Shown: positions 55,084-62,730 of the stretch, piece after piece
Layout: every line of letters starts with the position of its first letter
How positions within the stretch are numbered: position 1 is the stretch's first letter
Assembly (NCBI RefSeq): GCF_003696265.1
Contig: NZ_RFFH01000005.1
Span: 62,001 to 126,000 of the forward strand
Source: Nocardia stercoris
Lineage (GTDB): Bacteria; Actinomycetota; Actinomycetes; Mycobacteriales; Mycobacteriaceae
Direction of reading: 5' to 3'
DNA length: 64,000 bases
Program-made: the position numbers and the translations under genes
Notes under the pieces: model-generated
What the model was told of the DNA's origin: nothing
What the model saw: only the letters and a program-made list of their open reading frames with translations
Databases searched by the model: none

Positions 55084-55805
55084 CGCGCAAGCTGCTCGCC
55101 GAGTTCCTCGGGACCGCGCTGCTGGTGTGCGTGGTGGTCGGGTCCGGGATCATGGCGCAGCAGCTGTCGCCGGGCGAGGTCGGGCTGCAACTGCTGGAGA
55201 ACTCGACCGCCACCGTGTTCGGGCTGGGCGTGCTGATCCTGGTCCTGGGGCCGGTGTCGGGTGCGCATTTCAATCCTGTTGTGTCCGTGGCGGATTGGTG
55301 GGCCGGACGGTGTCAGCGATCCGGGTTGACCGGTGCCGAACTACCCGGCTATCTCGCTGCGCAGATAGGTGGCGGTGTGGCCGGGGCGGTGCTCGCGAAC
55401 GTCATGTTCGACCTGCCCGCCTGGCAGATCTCGACCCACCACCGGGTCACCGGCGGGCATCTGGTCGGCGAAATCGTCGCCACCGCGGGGCTGATCGCCG
55501 TCATCTTCGCCCTCGCCCGCACCGGTCGCGCCGCCCGGTCGGCGGCGGCGGCGGTCGCCGCCTACATCGGTGCCGCCTACTGGTTCACCAGTTCCACCTC
55601 GTTCGCCAACCCCGCCGTGACGATCGGCCGCATCTTCTCCGACACCTTCGCCGGCATCGCCCCGGCCTCGGTGCCCGGCTACATCGCGGCCCAAATCGTC
55701 GGCGCCGCACTCGGACTCGCCGTCGTCGGCGTGCTCTACCCGGCCCCGACCCCGGCCGAGAACATCTCCCACCCGGACCACCCGAAAGACTCCGCCCACC
55801 GATGA
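55080..55805 (+). CDS. MIP-family aquaglyceroporin in the ars operon (AqpS-like)
   Basis: 241 residues, six hydrophobic helices. Pore boxes: HFNPV (Asn65) in place of the first NPA, and the canonical NPA at 177-179 followed by Arg184 of the selectivity filter. The GTG start overlaps the arsR2 stop (GTGA). Aquaglyceroporins next to arsC, as in rhizobial AqpS, let As(III) made by arsenate reduction leave the cell down its gradient in place of ArsB or Acr3 pumps, neither of which is present here. The C-terminal ~20 residues are hydrophilic with several His. Inner-membrane location is expected. Confidence 0.92.
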   Translation: MTRKLLAEFLGTALLVCVVVGSGIMAQQLSPGEVGLQLLENSTATVFGLGVLILVLGPVSGAHFNPVVSVADWWAGRCQRSGLTGAELPGYLAAQIGGGVAGAVLANVMFDLPAWQISTHHRVTGGHLVGEIVATAGLIAVIFALARTGRAARSAAAAVAAYIGAAYWFTSSTSFANPAVTIGRIFSDTFAGIAPASVPGYIAAQIVGAALGLAVVGVLYPAPTPAENISHPDHPKDSAHR

Positions 55806-56218
55806 CATCTGCCAAGCCCAGCGTGCTGTTCGTCTGCGTCCACAACGCCGGCCGCTCCCAGATGGCCGCCGCCTACCTGACCCACCTCGCCGGCGACGCC
55901 GTCGAAGTCCGTTCCGCGGGGTCCGCACCGGCCGACCGGGTGAATCCGACCGCGGTGCGGGCGATGAGCGAGGTCGGCATCGACCTGTCCGCCGAGCATC
56001 CGAAGATCCTCACCGTCGACGCGGTGCAAACCTCCGACGTCGTCATCACCATGGGCTGCGGCGACGCCTGCCCGTACGTGCCGGGCAAGCAGTACCTGGA
56101 CTGGAAACTCGACGACCCGGCCGGCCGGGGCATCGAAGCGGTCCGGCCGATCCGGGACGAGATCGAACAGCGTGTGCGCGGCCTGCTCGCCGACCTCGGC
56201 GTACCCGCCCGCGCCTGA
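55802..56218 (+). CDS. arsC: Arsenate reductase, low-molecular-weight phosphatase fold
   Basis: 138 residues. P-loop CVHNAGRS with Cys12 and Arg18 (CX5R), plus Cys86 and Cys90 in MGCGDACPYVPGK. It reduces As(V) to As(III). The second Cys pair could serve a thioredoxin-type relay; a mycothiol/mycoredoxin route is the other possibility in actinomycetes. ATGA overlap with the aquaporin gene implies coupled synthesis of reductase and arsenite channel. Last gene of the forward ars operon. Confidence 0.95.
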   Translation: MTSAKPSVLFVCVHNAGRSQMAAAYLTHLAGDAVEVRSAGSAPADRVNPTAVRAMSEVGIDLSAEHPKILTVDAVQTSDVVITMGCGDACPYVPGKQYLDWKLDDPAGRGIEAVRPIRDEIEQRVRGLLADLGVPARA

Positions 56219-56254
56219 CTTCGGCGGCGAGGCCGCACATCCGGTCGGCCCGTG

Positions 56255-56280
56255 AGGGTGGTAGCGACAGGGAATACCCT
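56255..56280. promoter_or_regulatory. Putative MmyB-like regulator operator, copy 2
   Basis: Begins AGGGTGGTAG, contains CAGGGA and ends ACCCT, matching copy 1 at 53620-53644 apart from one inserted base and a few changes. It ends 30 bp before the ATG of the MmyB-like regulator, suggesting autoregulation. Confidence 0.6.
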
Positions 56281-56310
56281 CCGCCCGCTGTGTCCGGTTA
56301 CCGTCGACCC

Positions 56311-57159
56311 ATGGGTGACAACGAGCTCGGTCTGTTCCTGCGGGTGACGCGTGAGGCGGTGACGCCGGCGGATGTCGGGCTGCCCGCCGGGACGCGGCGG
56401 CGCACACCGGGGCTGCGCCGTGCCGAACTCGCCACCCTGGCTGGGGTGAGTGTCGAGTATCTGATCCGGTTGGAGCAGGGCCGGGATCGGAATCCGTCGC
56501 CGGCGGTGGTGGGTGCGCTCGCGGACGCGTTGCGGATGACTCCGAGTCAGCGGGTGCACCTGTATCGCCTGGCCAAGAGTGCCGATCCGAGCTTCAACTG
56601 TCTCGGCGGCTGGCAGCCGAATCGGGTTGTGCGGCCGGCGGTGTCGCAGATCCTGCAGGGGATGGAACCGACCGCCGCCGCCGTGTTCAACCGGCTCGGG
56701 GAGGCACTCGCCTGCACCGACGGGTATCGCCGGCTGACCGAGCCGACCGGTCAGCTCGACGGTGGGTTGCCGGCCAACTACACCCGATGGTTGTTCGCCG
56801 ATCCGCGCGCCCGCGCCACCTACCCGGACTGGGAACGCAAGGCGGACAAGGCCGTTGCCACGGTGAAATGCGGCCCGTTCCGCTCGGACCCGCTGGTCTC
56901 CGCTCTGGTGGACGAGCTGATCGTCGTCGGTGGCGTGGAGTTCACCCGGCGGCTGGAGAGCGTGCCGGGCCTGCCCGACTCGAACGGTGTTGTGCGCATG
57001 GAACATCCGGACGCCGGAGCACTACGCCTGGCCTACGAGCGCCTGGACCTGTCCGCCGACGACGACCAGTACATCCTCGTCCTGCTGCCGGCCGACGACG
57101 CGACCGCGGCCGCCCTGGACCGACTGGCCGGTCGACAACCGCTCCGCGCGGTGCGCTGA
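56311..57159 (+). CDS. XRE/MmyB-like transcriptional regulator
   Basis: 282 residues from ATG at 56311; a GTG 21 nt earlier is possible. N-terminal HTH with RTPGLRRAELATLAGVSVEYLIRLEQGRDRNPS, the hallmark of the MmyB-like family, and a C-terminal MLTR-type ligand-binding domain with WLFADPRARATYPDWE. These regulators usually control a neighbouring oxidoreductase gene. Here the immediate upstream neighbour is the ars cassette, but the shared motif points to the FMN reductase beyond it. A paralogue lies at 61552-62400. Confidence 0.92.
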   Translation: MGDNELGLFLRVTREAVTPADVGLPAGTRRRTPGLRRAELATLAGVSVEYLIRLEQGRDRNPSPAVVGALADALRMTPSQRVHLYRLAKSADPSFNCLGGWQPNRVVRPAVSQILQGMEPTAAAVFNRLGEALACTDGYRRLTEPTGQLDGGLPANYTRWLFADPRARATYPDWERKADKAVATVKCGPFRSDPLVSALVDELIVVGGVEFTRRLESVPGLPDSNGVVRMEHPDAGALRLAYERLDLSADDDQYILVLLPADDATAAALDRLAGRQPLRAVR

Positions 57160-57343
57160 GGACCGGTTTGCGCTGGGGCAGTACATGATCACCGCGCCAG
57201 TCGGTACAGCGTCGGTTGTCATGCTCGCAATCGTGCTATGGGCCCGGGAAATGTCCCTCGCCATGGCGAAATGCATACCGAATGCCACTCAAATGGGAGA
57301 GATGGTGGCAATCCGGGGACATTTGCCGCTCCGGTGGTGTGTG

Positions 57344-57949
57344 TCAGCCGCGACGCGGGTTGTCCGGGTCGTCCCCGAACAGGTCGATGCGTTGCGCGCG
57401 GAGAGTGCGTAGGCGGTCGGCGGTCTTCGGGTCGGGCTCGATGACACCCAGGTCGACTCGTAGCGCGTGGCGAAGCAGCCATGCCGCCTCCGAGCCCGGG
57501 CCGGCGAACCACGCATCCAGCTCGGGTTCGGGAATGCGGGCGTTGCGCCAGGCCCCGTAGCCGAGACCCAGGCACAGGTTGACCTCGCCGGCGACCTCCA
57601 ATGCATGCTCGGACATGATCATCTGGGCGGCGGCGTACAGGTCGTGGAATGCCTTGCGGGCGAGCTCCACTCGTTCGACGTCCGGTTCGTCGGTGAAGCC
57701 CGCCAGCTGATCGCGAATGGCGGTGCGGTAGGCGCGGGTCGCCGAGTTCAGATCGGCGTAGGTGGAGCGCATGGTGTCCGCGGCGGCCCGGCGAGCTGCG
57801 TCGCGGCGCTCGTCGTCGTGCTCGAGCCGCTGGTTCTCGCCCTCGATCCGCTTTCCGCGCAGTACGGCGAACTGGGTCACGACCGCCGCGCCGAGCGTGC
57901 CGGTGACGCTGACGGTGGCAACCCCGATTGCGGCCAAATCCACACTCAC
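57344..57949 (-). CDS. Hypothetical protein with N-terminal membrane anchor
   Basis: 201 residues if started at GTG 57949. The first ~25 residues (VDLAAIGVATVSVTGTLGAAVVTQF) form one membrane helix, followed by a charged, probably coiled-coil stretch (GKRIEGENQRLEHDDERRDAARR) and a helical domain ending in an Arg/Asp-rich tail. No family recognised. It is convergent with the MmyB-like regulator and divergent from the flavin monooxygenase-like gene. The start is uncertain because the frame stays open upstream. Confidence 0.65.
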   Translation of the reverse strand: MSVDLAAIGVATVSVTGTLGAAVVTQFAVLRGKRIEGENQRLEHDDERRDAARRAAADTMRSTYADLNSATRAYRTAIRDQLAGFTDEPDVERVELARKAFHDLYAAAQMIMSEHALEVAGEVNLCLGLGYGAWRNARIPEPELDAWFAGPGSEAAWLLRHALRVDLGVIEPDPKTADRLRTLRAQRIDLFGDDPDNPRRG

Positions 57950-58116
57950 ACAATTGATTATGGTGTGAATCCACCGGGAAGCGGTGTGACGAAGGGGACT
58001 CGGTGGCTGCGTGCCCGGACGCAGCACCGGCGTGCACGGTCAGCGGGGAGGCATTTCGGGGCGGGGGAGCCGTGGGGTCGGATGCCTGGAACTGGGTGGT
58101 GGGGTTCGGGGGTAGC

Positions 58117-59253
58117 GTGACCCCGGTGAGTGACGCGGACTTCGACATCCTGGTGATCGGTGCCGGGCAGGCCGGGTTGTCGGCCGCATATCACCTGCGG
58201 CGGTTGGGGTTGCGGCCGGAGCGGGAATTTCTGGTGGTCGATCACTCGGCGGCGGCGGGTGGGGCGTGGCAGTTCCGGTGGCAGTCGTTGACGTTGAGTA
58301 CGGTGAATCGGGTTCATGATCTCCCGGGGATGTCGTTCGCGGAGACGCTGCCGGCCGGGTCGGAGGCCGCGCCTGCGGCTACGGCGGTGCCGCACTATTA
58401 CGAGTTGTACGAGAAGCGGTTCGAGCTGCGGGTTCGGCGGCCGGCGACCGTGCGGGCGGTGTGTGATCGGGCGACCGCGGCGACTTGCCCGGCCGGTGCG
58501 GTCGACGGGTTGCTGCACGCCGAGCTCGAGGACGCGACGGTGCGGGTTCGGGGCGTGATCAATGCGACCGGGACCTGGGACAAGCCGTTCGTTCCGTACT
58601 ATCCGGGCGCGGAGACGTTCGCCGGCCGGCAGTTACACGTGCACGACTACCGGACCGCGGCGGAGTTCGCGGGCAAGCATGTGGTCGTCGTCGGTGCCGG
58701 TGTGTCGGCGGTGCAGCTGCTCGACGAGATCTCCCAGATCACGACCACGACGTGGGTGTCACGGACCGAACCACGGTGGCGGGAAGGACCTTTCACCGTC
58801 GACGAGGGCCGCCGCGCGGTCGCGCTGGTCGAGGACCGGGTGCGGCGCGGGCTGCCGCCCCGATCGGTAGTGTCGGTGACCGGGCTGCCGGTGGACGACC
58901 GGGTTCGAGCCGCACGGGAACGTGGTGCGCTGCAGTGGAATCCGATGTTCGCCCGGATCGAGCCCGACGGGGTGCGCTGGTCCGACGGCCGATTCCAGGC
59001 GGCGCAGGTCCTGTTGTGGGCCACCGGTTTCCGCAGCGCACTGGACCATCTCGCCCCACTGCGCCTGCGCGGACCCGGCGGTGGCATCACCATGACCGGC
59101 CGCCTGGCGACCCAGGTCGCCGCCGACCCACGCATCCACCTGATCGGCTACGGGCCGTCGGCCAGCACCATCGGCGCGAACCGCGCCGGCCGGGCCGCGG
59201 CGGACGAGCTGACCGACTATCTGTCCGTCCACCGGGATCCGCCGGCCGGGTGA
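58117..59253 (+). CDS. FAD-dependent monooxygenase-like oxidoreductase (class B flavin monooxygenase type)
   Basis: 378 residues from GTG at 58117, preceded by a G-rich site. FAD loop GAGQAG at 15-20, NADPH loop GAGVSA at 193-198, and between them FAGRQLHVHDYR at 168-179, which fits the FxGxxxHxxxY(K/R) fingerprint of flavin monooxygenases rather than the Trp form of Baeyer-Villiger enzymes. Shorter than most FMOs (about 450 residues). The substrate is unknown; annotation as a CzcO-like flavoprotein is common for such sequences. It is divergent from the membrane-anchored hypothetical gene. Confidence 0.88.
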   Translation: MTPVSDADFDILVIGAGQAGLSAAYHLRRLGLRPEREFLVVDHSAAAGGAWQFRWQSLTLSTVNRVHDLPGMSFAETLPAGSEAAPAATAVPHYYELYEKRFELRVRRPATVRAVCDRATAATCPAGAVDGLLHAELEDATVRVRGVINATGTWDKPFVPYYPGAETFAGRQLHVHDYRTAAEFAGKHVVVVGAGVSAVQLLDEISQITTTTWVSRTEPRWREGPFTVDEGRRAVALVEDRVRRGLPPRSVVSVTGLPVDDRVRAARERGALQWNPMFARIEPDGVRWSDGRFQAAQVLLWATGFRSALDHLAPLRLRGPGGGITMTGRLATQVAADPRIHLIGYGPSASTIGANRAGRAAADELTDYLSVHRDPPAG

Positions 59254-59272
59254 GCTGTTCCCGCGGCACACC

Positions 59273-59298
59273 TCGCCGGAACCGAGCGCGCCCGGCGA
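59273..59298. terminator. Hairpin between convergent genes
   Basis: TCGCCGG and its exact complement CCGGCGA flank a 12-nt loop, 19 bp after the flavoprotein stop and 16 bp before the convergent small gene's stop. Confidence 0.5.
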
Positions 59299-59314
59299 AT
59301 CGGGTCTCGGATCG

Positions 59315-59572
59315 TCAGCGCCGGCGGCGAATTGCTCGCACGACGAGCACGACCACCGTCACCACGACCACGAGCGGGCACAACAAGCCCAGCGCCAGTC
59401 CGCTCACACCGTGGCCGTAACCGTAGTGCCAGAAACCCGGGTGGAAATGAAAGTGGCTGTGGCGCCGCCGGGTAGCCACCGGCCGGTATCCCGGGGCAGC
59501 TGCCACCGCGGTCGCCGCCGTCATCCACCACAGTGTCACCGCCGCCGCCACGAGCACGAGACGTTTCGACAT
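59315..59572 (-). CDS. Small exported His-rich protein with C-terminal membrane segment
   Basis: 85 residues from ATG at 59572 with GGAAGG 8 nt upstream. A signal peptide (LVLVAAAVTLWWMTAATAVAAAP), a short extracytoplasmic part with six His in HSHFHFHPGFWHYGYGHG, then a strong hydrophobic helix (LALGLLCPLVVVVTVVVLVV) ending in RAIRRRR, which fits a cytoplasmic tail. The His/aromatic cluster could bind metal, or simply be a low-complexity linker. No family recognised. It is convergent with the flavoprotein gene. Confidence 0.65.
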   Translation of the reverse strand: MSKRLVLVAAAVTLWWMTAATAVAAAPGYRPVATRRRHSHFHFHPGFWHYGYGHGVSGLALGLLCPLVVVVTVVVLVVRAIRRRR

Positions 59573-59988
59573 CGGTACACCTTCCGGGACGGGCGGGATC
59601 CTGCCGTTCCGCCGCGCATCGAGCGTACGGGGACACCCACCCGATCGCATGTCCCGGCTGCGGGATCGCTACGTCCGCACCAGGTCCGGCCGTTCCACTG
59701 CGACACCGTGCCGGCCGCATCGAGCGGAGTGAAGCGTGCGTCGTGGATCACCGATGCGGGCAACGTGATTCGCCTCATTTCGGGTGCGAAGGGTCGGGTA
59801 GCCGAGTCGGTTCGGCGGATTCCGGGCGCCGCCGTCGATCGAATGATATTGCCGTCCAGCGAAATTGCGGTCCGTCCGCCGTGTGCGGGCCGATTTGCCG
59901 CGATGTCCGGCATGCTGTCGATCTCGGGATGTGGCCGGTCGTGGCGAGGACGAGGGAAGCGTCCGGCCCCGACCGGCCGTCGGCGGCG
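59573..59988. other. 416-bp region without a confident gene
   Basis: Overlapping frames on both strands are open: reverse 59536-59913 and forward 59411-59992. Each has a stretch that reads like protein, but third-position GC is well below that of the neighbouring genes, neither has a good ribosome site and neither resembles a known family. I treat it as non-coding or decayed sequence carrying the upstream region of the His-rich gene and the 3' flank of lcp. Confidence 0.4.
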
Positions 59989-61359
59989 CTAGCTGTGCGG
60001 AGTGGTCGTCGGGGGCGGATTACCTGTTGTTGTGGGCGTATTCGTCACGAGCGGTGTGGTTTTCACCGCTGCTGCCGGATAGGGCGTCGTGGTGGCGGTC
60101 GCGGTCGGTGTGCCGGTGATCGACGGGTTGTTGGTGGTCGGGACCGGGATGTCGAGCACGAGGTCGCCGTTGTTCAGGTACAGCAGTGCCGCGGCCTTGA
60201 TGAATTCGGTCAGGGTGAAGAAGATGGCATTGACCCCGGGGACGATCTCGCCGAGTTCGTAGAGCCCGACGAACGGTTCCCAGAACGTCGCGAACGCACC
60301 GTCCCAGAACGGGTCGGTCTGGAATCCGATCCAGTTGGCGACCTGCGAGCCGAGCACGAACTTGGTGAACGAGCCGAGCATCGGCTTGGTGATGAAGCTG
60401 GTGGCGGCGAGTACCGGCCCGAGCGTGAGGAGTTGGTCCGCGATCGCGGTCCCCTCCTTGGAGGGCCCGAGGGCCGGGGTCAGCACCTGTTGGGACTGCG
60501 CGTTCGCGCTGTCCCAGGTCGCGGGAATGTACTGGTCCTGCACGCCGAGCAGGTGCGCGGTCACCTGCCACGCGTGCAGGAACCCGGCGGACTGGGCGGC
60601 GGTCATGGGGACCTTCCAGGCCTTCAGCTTGCTCATGATCGTCGTGGGCAGGCTGTGCCAGGTGACCAGGATGTCGTTCTGGCTGATCGGGATCTTCGGC
60701 GACTCGGTCGCCACCGCGAGCCAGGGCGCCGAGGTGGGCAGGAGATGCCGCACCGCCGCGTGCACCATGCGCGTCTTGACGCAGGTCACGATCATGTGGC
60801 CGTTGGGCCCGAACGGCTGCTGCGCCATCAGGTCGTAGCCGAGCTTCGCGGTCTTGGCGATGCGGTCCTCCATGTTCGCACCGCCCTTGGAGTAGTACAC
60901 CGCGCGCGACTCGTGCGGGATGGCCGTCGCCAGCATGCCGCTCGCGAACCCGTACCCGACCCCGATGAACGGCCCTTGCTTGGCGTTGAAGTCGTCTGCC
61001 GCAGCCAGTTTCGACTGATCGGTCCAGGACGGGAGCTGCCGCGCCTGCTCGATGAAGGCGGTCAGCTCCGCGGGCAGTCCGGTCGGCGTCGGCTGATTGT
61101 TGGTGGTCCAGTTCGCCAGCTTCGCGTTGATCGCCGGCACCTGCCCGCTGTCGAGCACGGCGGCCATCACCTGGTCGGCAGCCGGATCCCACACGGTCAT
61201 CGGGTCGACGCCGTTGCCGCTGCCGGCGATCGACCCGCTCGCCGGCCAGCTCCAGGCCTGCGCGCGGGGCGGGGCGGAGAACAGCGACAGGGACAGCGCC
61301 CCGATCCCCGCCAGGACCCCACCGGCCTTCAATGCGTCACGTCTGTTCAGGTTGTTCAT
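59989..61359 (-). CDS. lcp: Latex clearing protein (rubber oxygenase), Tat-exported, with Thr/Pro-rich tail
   Basis: 456 residues from ATG at 61359. The N-terminus (NRRDALKAGG, then a hydrophobic stretch to AQAWS) is a twin-arginine signal, so it is exported folded with its heme. The body follows Lcp of Streptomyces sp. K30: SIAGSG, HESRAVYYSKGGANMEDRIAKT, KTRMVHAAVRHLLP and EYIPATW-type QYIPATWDSANAQS. Catalytic positions are all present: Glu150, Arg166, Lys169, Thr170 and heme ligand His200, two higher than in K30. Lcp cleaves the double bonds of cis-1,4-polyisoprene to oligoisoprenoids with keto and aldehyde ends. The last 49 residues (408-456) are Thr/Pro-rich, unlike K30 Lcp. Divergent from an MmyB-like regulator across two dyads. 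Confidence 0.95.
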   Translation of the reverse strand: MNNLNRRDALKAGGVLAGIGALSLSLFSAPPRAQAWSWPASGSIAGSGNGVDPMTVWDPAADQVMAAVLDSGQVPAINAKLANWTTNNQPTPTGLPAELTAFIEQARQLPSWTDQSKLAAADDFNAKQGPFIGVGYGFASGMLATAIPHESRAVYYSKGGANMEDRIAKTAKLGYDLMAQQPFGPNGHMIVTCVKTRMVHAAVRHLLPTSAPWLAVATESPKIPISQNDILVTWHSLPTTIMSKLKAWKVPMTAAQSAGFLHAWQVTAHLLGVQDQYIPATWDSANAQSQQVLTPALGPSKEGTAIADQLLTLGPVLAATSFITKPMLGSFTKFVLGSQVANWIGFQTDPFWDGAFATFWEPFVGLYELGEIVPGVNAIFFTLTEFIKAAALLYLNNGDLVLDIPVPTTNNPSITGTPTATATTTPYPAAAVKTTPLVTNTPTTTGNPPPTTTPHS

Positions 61360-61400
61360 CGACTCACGTCCTCGTAACTCGTGGTGACAGCCCCTGCAGT

Positions 61401-61433
61401 GATACGGAGATACAAGAGCTGTATCTGAGTATC
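61401..61433. promoter_or_regulatory. Nested dyad operator upstream of lcp
   Basis: AGATACA and its complement TGTATCT flank a 5-nt centre (61408-61426), and GATAC/GTATC form a second pair of arms outside them after 2-nt gaps. The whole is symmetric about 61417, 42 bp upstream of the lcp start. This size and symmetry suit a TetR-type or other dimeric regulator. Confidence 0.65.
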
Positions 61434-61449
61434 TCGAGTTCCGCGCGAT

Positions 61450-61465
61450 CGTGACCCGAGTCACG
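61450..61465. promoter_or_regulatory. CRP-like dyad between lcp and the MmyB-like regulator
   Basis: CGTGAC-N4-GTCACG, equivalent to GTGA-N6-TCAC, the half-site arrangement of CRP/GlxR regulators of actinomycetes. It could link lcp to carbon source through cAMP. Confidence 0.5.
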
Positions 61466-61551
61466 AAAACTCGAGGAGAGAACCGAGTAAGGGGGCTTTC
61501 CCGGCCTCGCTCGGCGCCGCCGGTGCCAGGCGGTGCTGGCAGACTCGGACT

Positions 61552-62400
61552 GTGCACACCATGGCCGACTACCTCAAGATCCGGCGCGGCGCGATCGGGC
61601 CCGCCGATGTGGGCTTGCCGGCCGGGCCCGGGTTGCGGCGGACGCCGGGGTTGCGGCGCGAAGAGTTGGCAGCGCTGGCGGGGGTGAGTGTCGACTACTA
61701 CACGCGGATCGAGCAGGGGCGGGAGACCGCGCCCAGCGCCGCGGTGCTGGATGCGCTGGCGCGGGCGTTGCGGCTGGGGGACGACGAATACGAGCATCTG
61801 CTGGCGTTGGCGGATCGGGCGGCGGGGCGGGCGCCGCGGCGGCGCGCGGCGCGGCGGGAGCCGCCGCCGGCGGGGCTGATGCTGTTGCTGGAGGCGGTGC
61901 GGCCGGGCCCGGCGTTCGTGTTGAATCAGGTCAACGATGTGCTGGCGGCGAATCCCGAAGGGCTGGCGTTGTTCTGCGGGCTGGCGGACTGGCCACCGCT
62001 GCGGCGGAACATGATTCGGTACGCGTTCTGTCATCCGGCGGCGCGGGAGGTGTTTCCGGAGTGGGATCGGGTGGCGCGCAACAGTGTCGCGCATCTGCAT
62101 GCGGTCGAGCCGGCCGACCCCGTCGGCGTCGCGGCGTTGGCCGACGAATTATGTGCTGCGGCACCGGAATTCGCGGCGATGTGGCGGCAGCACGAGATCT
62201 GGGTGAAGCGGGGCGGCGAGACGGCGTTCCGGCATCCGGTGATCGGCGCGATCACCCTCGCCAACGAGGTGGTGACACACGCCGACGGTCACCGGGTGCT
62301 GCTCTATCAGGCCCCGCCGGGCAGCGCCGCGCACGACGCCTTGACGCTGCTCGCGATGACCGTGGGCCCGGCGGTCGCCGCGCCGCCGCCGGGCCAGTAG
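61552..62400 (+). CDS. XRE/MmyB-like transcriptional regulator, divergent from lcp
   Basis: 282 residues from GTG at 61552, or 279 from ATG at 61561; neither has a clear ribosome site. The N-terminal HTH carries RRTPGLRREELAALAGVSVDYYTRIEQGRE and the C-terminal ligand-binding domain has RYAFCHPAAREVFPEWD and GETAFRHPVIGAITL. A paralogue of the regulator at 56311. It faces lcp across a 192-bp region with two dyads, so it may regulate lcp or only itself. Confidence 0.92.
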   Translation: MHTMADYLKIRRGAIGPADVGLPAGPGLRRTPGLRREELAALAGVSVDYYTRIEQGRETAPSAAVLDALARALRLGDDEYEHLLALADRAAGRAPRRRAARREPPPAGLMLLLEAVRPGPAFVLNQVNDVLAANPEGLALFCGLADWPPLRRNMIRYAFCHPAAREVFPEWDRVARNSVAHLHAVEPADPVGVAALADELCAAAPEFAAMWRQHEIWVKRGGETAFRHPVIGAITLANEVVTHADGHRVLLYQAPPGSAAHDALTLLAMTVGPAVAAPPPGQ

Positions 62401-62437
62401 GGTTGCCATCAGGTAGCGGCTAGGTAGCCAAATCATC

Positions 62438-62466
62438 TTGACCGGCCCTGATCGGCGTGATCTAAC
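62438..62466 (+). promoter_or_regulatory. Sigma-70-type promoter of the 43-aa peptide gene
   Basis: -35 TTGACC (62438-62443), 17-nt spacer, -10 TCTAAC (62461-62466). The leader would be about 85 nt and ends in a GGAG ribosome site. The region is clearly less GC-rich than the coding sequence around it. Confidence 0.5.
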
Positions 62467-62556
62467 TCCCATATTTCGCCCAATGATTGTGTCGCCAGAA
62501 GTTTGCTCATACCGTTTCGGTTGCAAGTTGAGCACAGCTGCTTTTGGAGATATCGC

Positions 62557-62688
62557 ATGGACATCATCAGCACCGGTTCCGCCGTTCTGAACATGGTCAA
62601 CGCCCTGGTGAGCATCGGTCAGGGCATCAGCAGCCTGGCCAGCGGCTCGGCCAGCCTCTCGGGCTCCGCGCCCGCCCACACCCACTGA
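62557..62688 (+). CDS. Small amphipathic peptide, 43 aa
   Basis: ATG at 62557 with GGAG 8 nt upstream. The peptide begins MDIISTGSAVLNMVNALVSI and ends in a Ser/Gly/Ala-rich stretch and HTH. It has no signal peptide and no charged residues except near the ends; the first ~30 residues form one amphipathic or membrane-active helix. Short helical porins of Corynebacterium (PorA/PorH, 45-57 residues) and phenol-soluble-modulin-like peptides have comparable size and lack signal peptides, but I see no direct sequence match. It has its own promoter, ribosome site and terminator, which argues that it is a real, independently expressed gene. Confidence 0.65.
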   Translation: MDIISTGSAVLNMVNALVSIGQGISSLASGSASLSGSAPAHTH

Positions 62689-62730
62689 GACGGGCACCGC
62701 GCCGTCACCCCACGGGTGGTTCGACAACCG

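Noticed and set aside
57250..57275. TCGCCATGGCGA palindrome as a regulatory site
   Set aside because: Lies between convergent genes and contains only a common GC-rich 12-mer with no second copy nearby.
57946..57968. TCACAC-N11-GTGTGA inverted repeat as an operator
   Set aside because: Short arms, long spacer, and it overlaps the chosen start codon of the hypothetical gene; could be chance.
59533..61377. 614-codon forward frame opposite lcp
   Set aside because: Antisense to a clear lcp gene; composition is biased and no motif is present.
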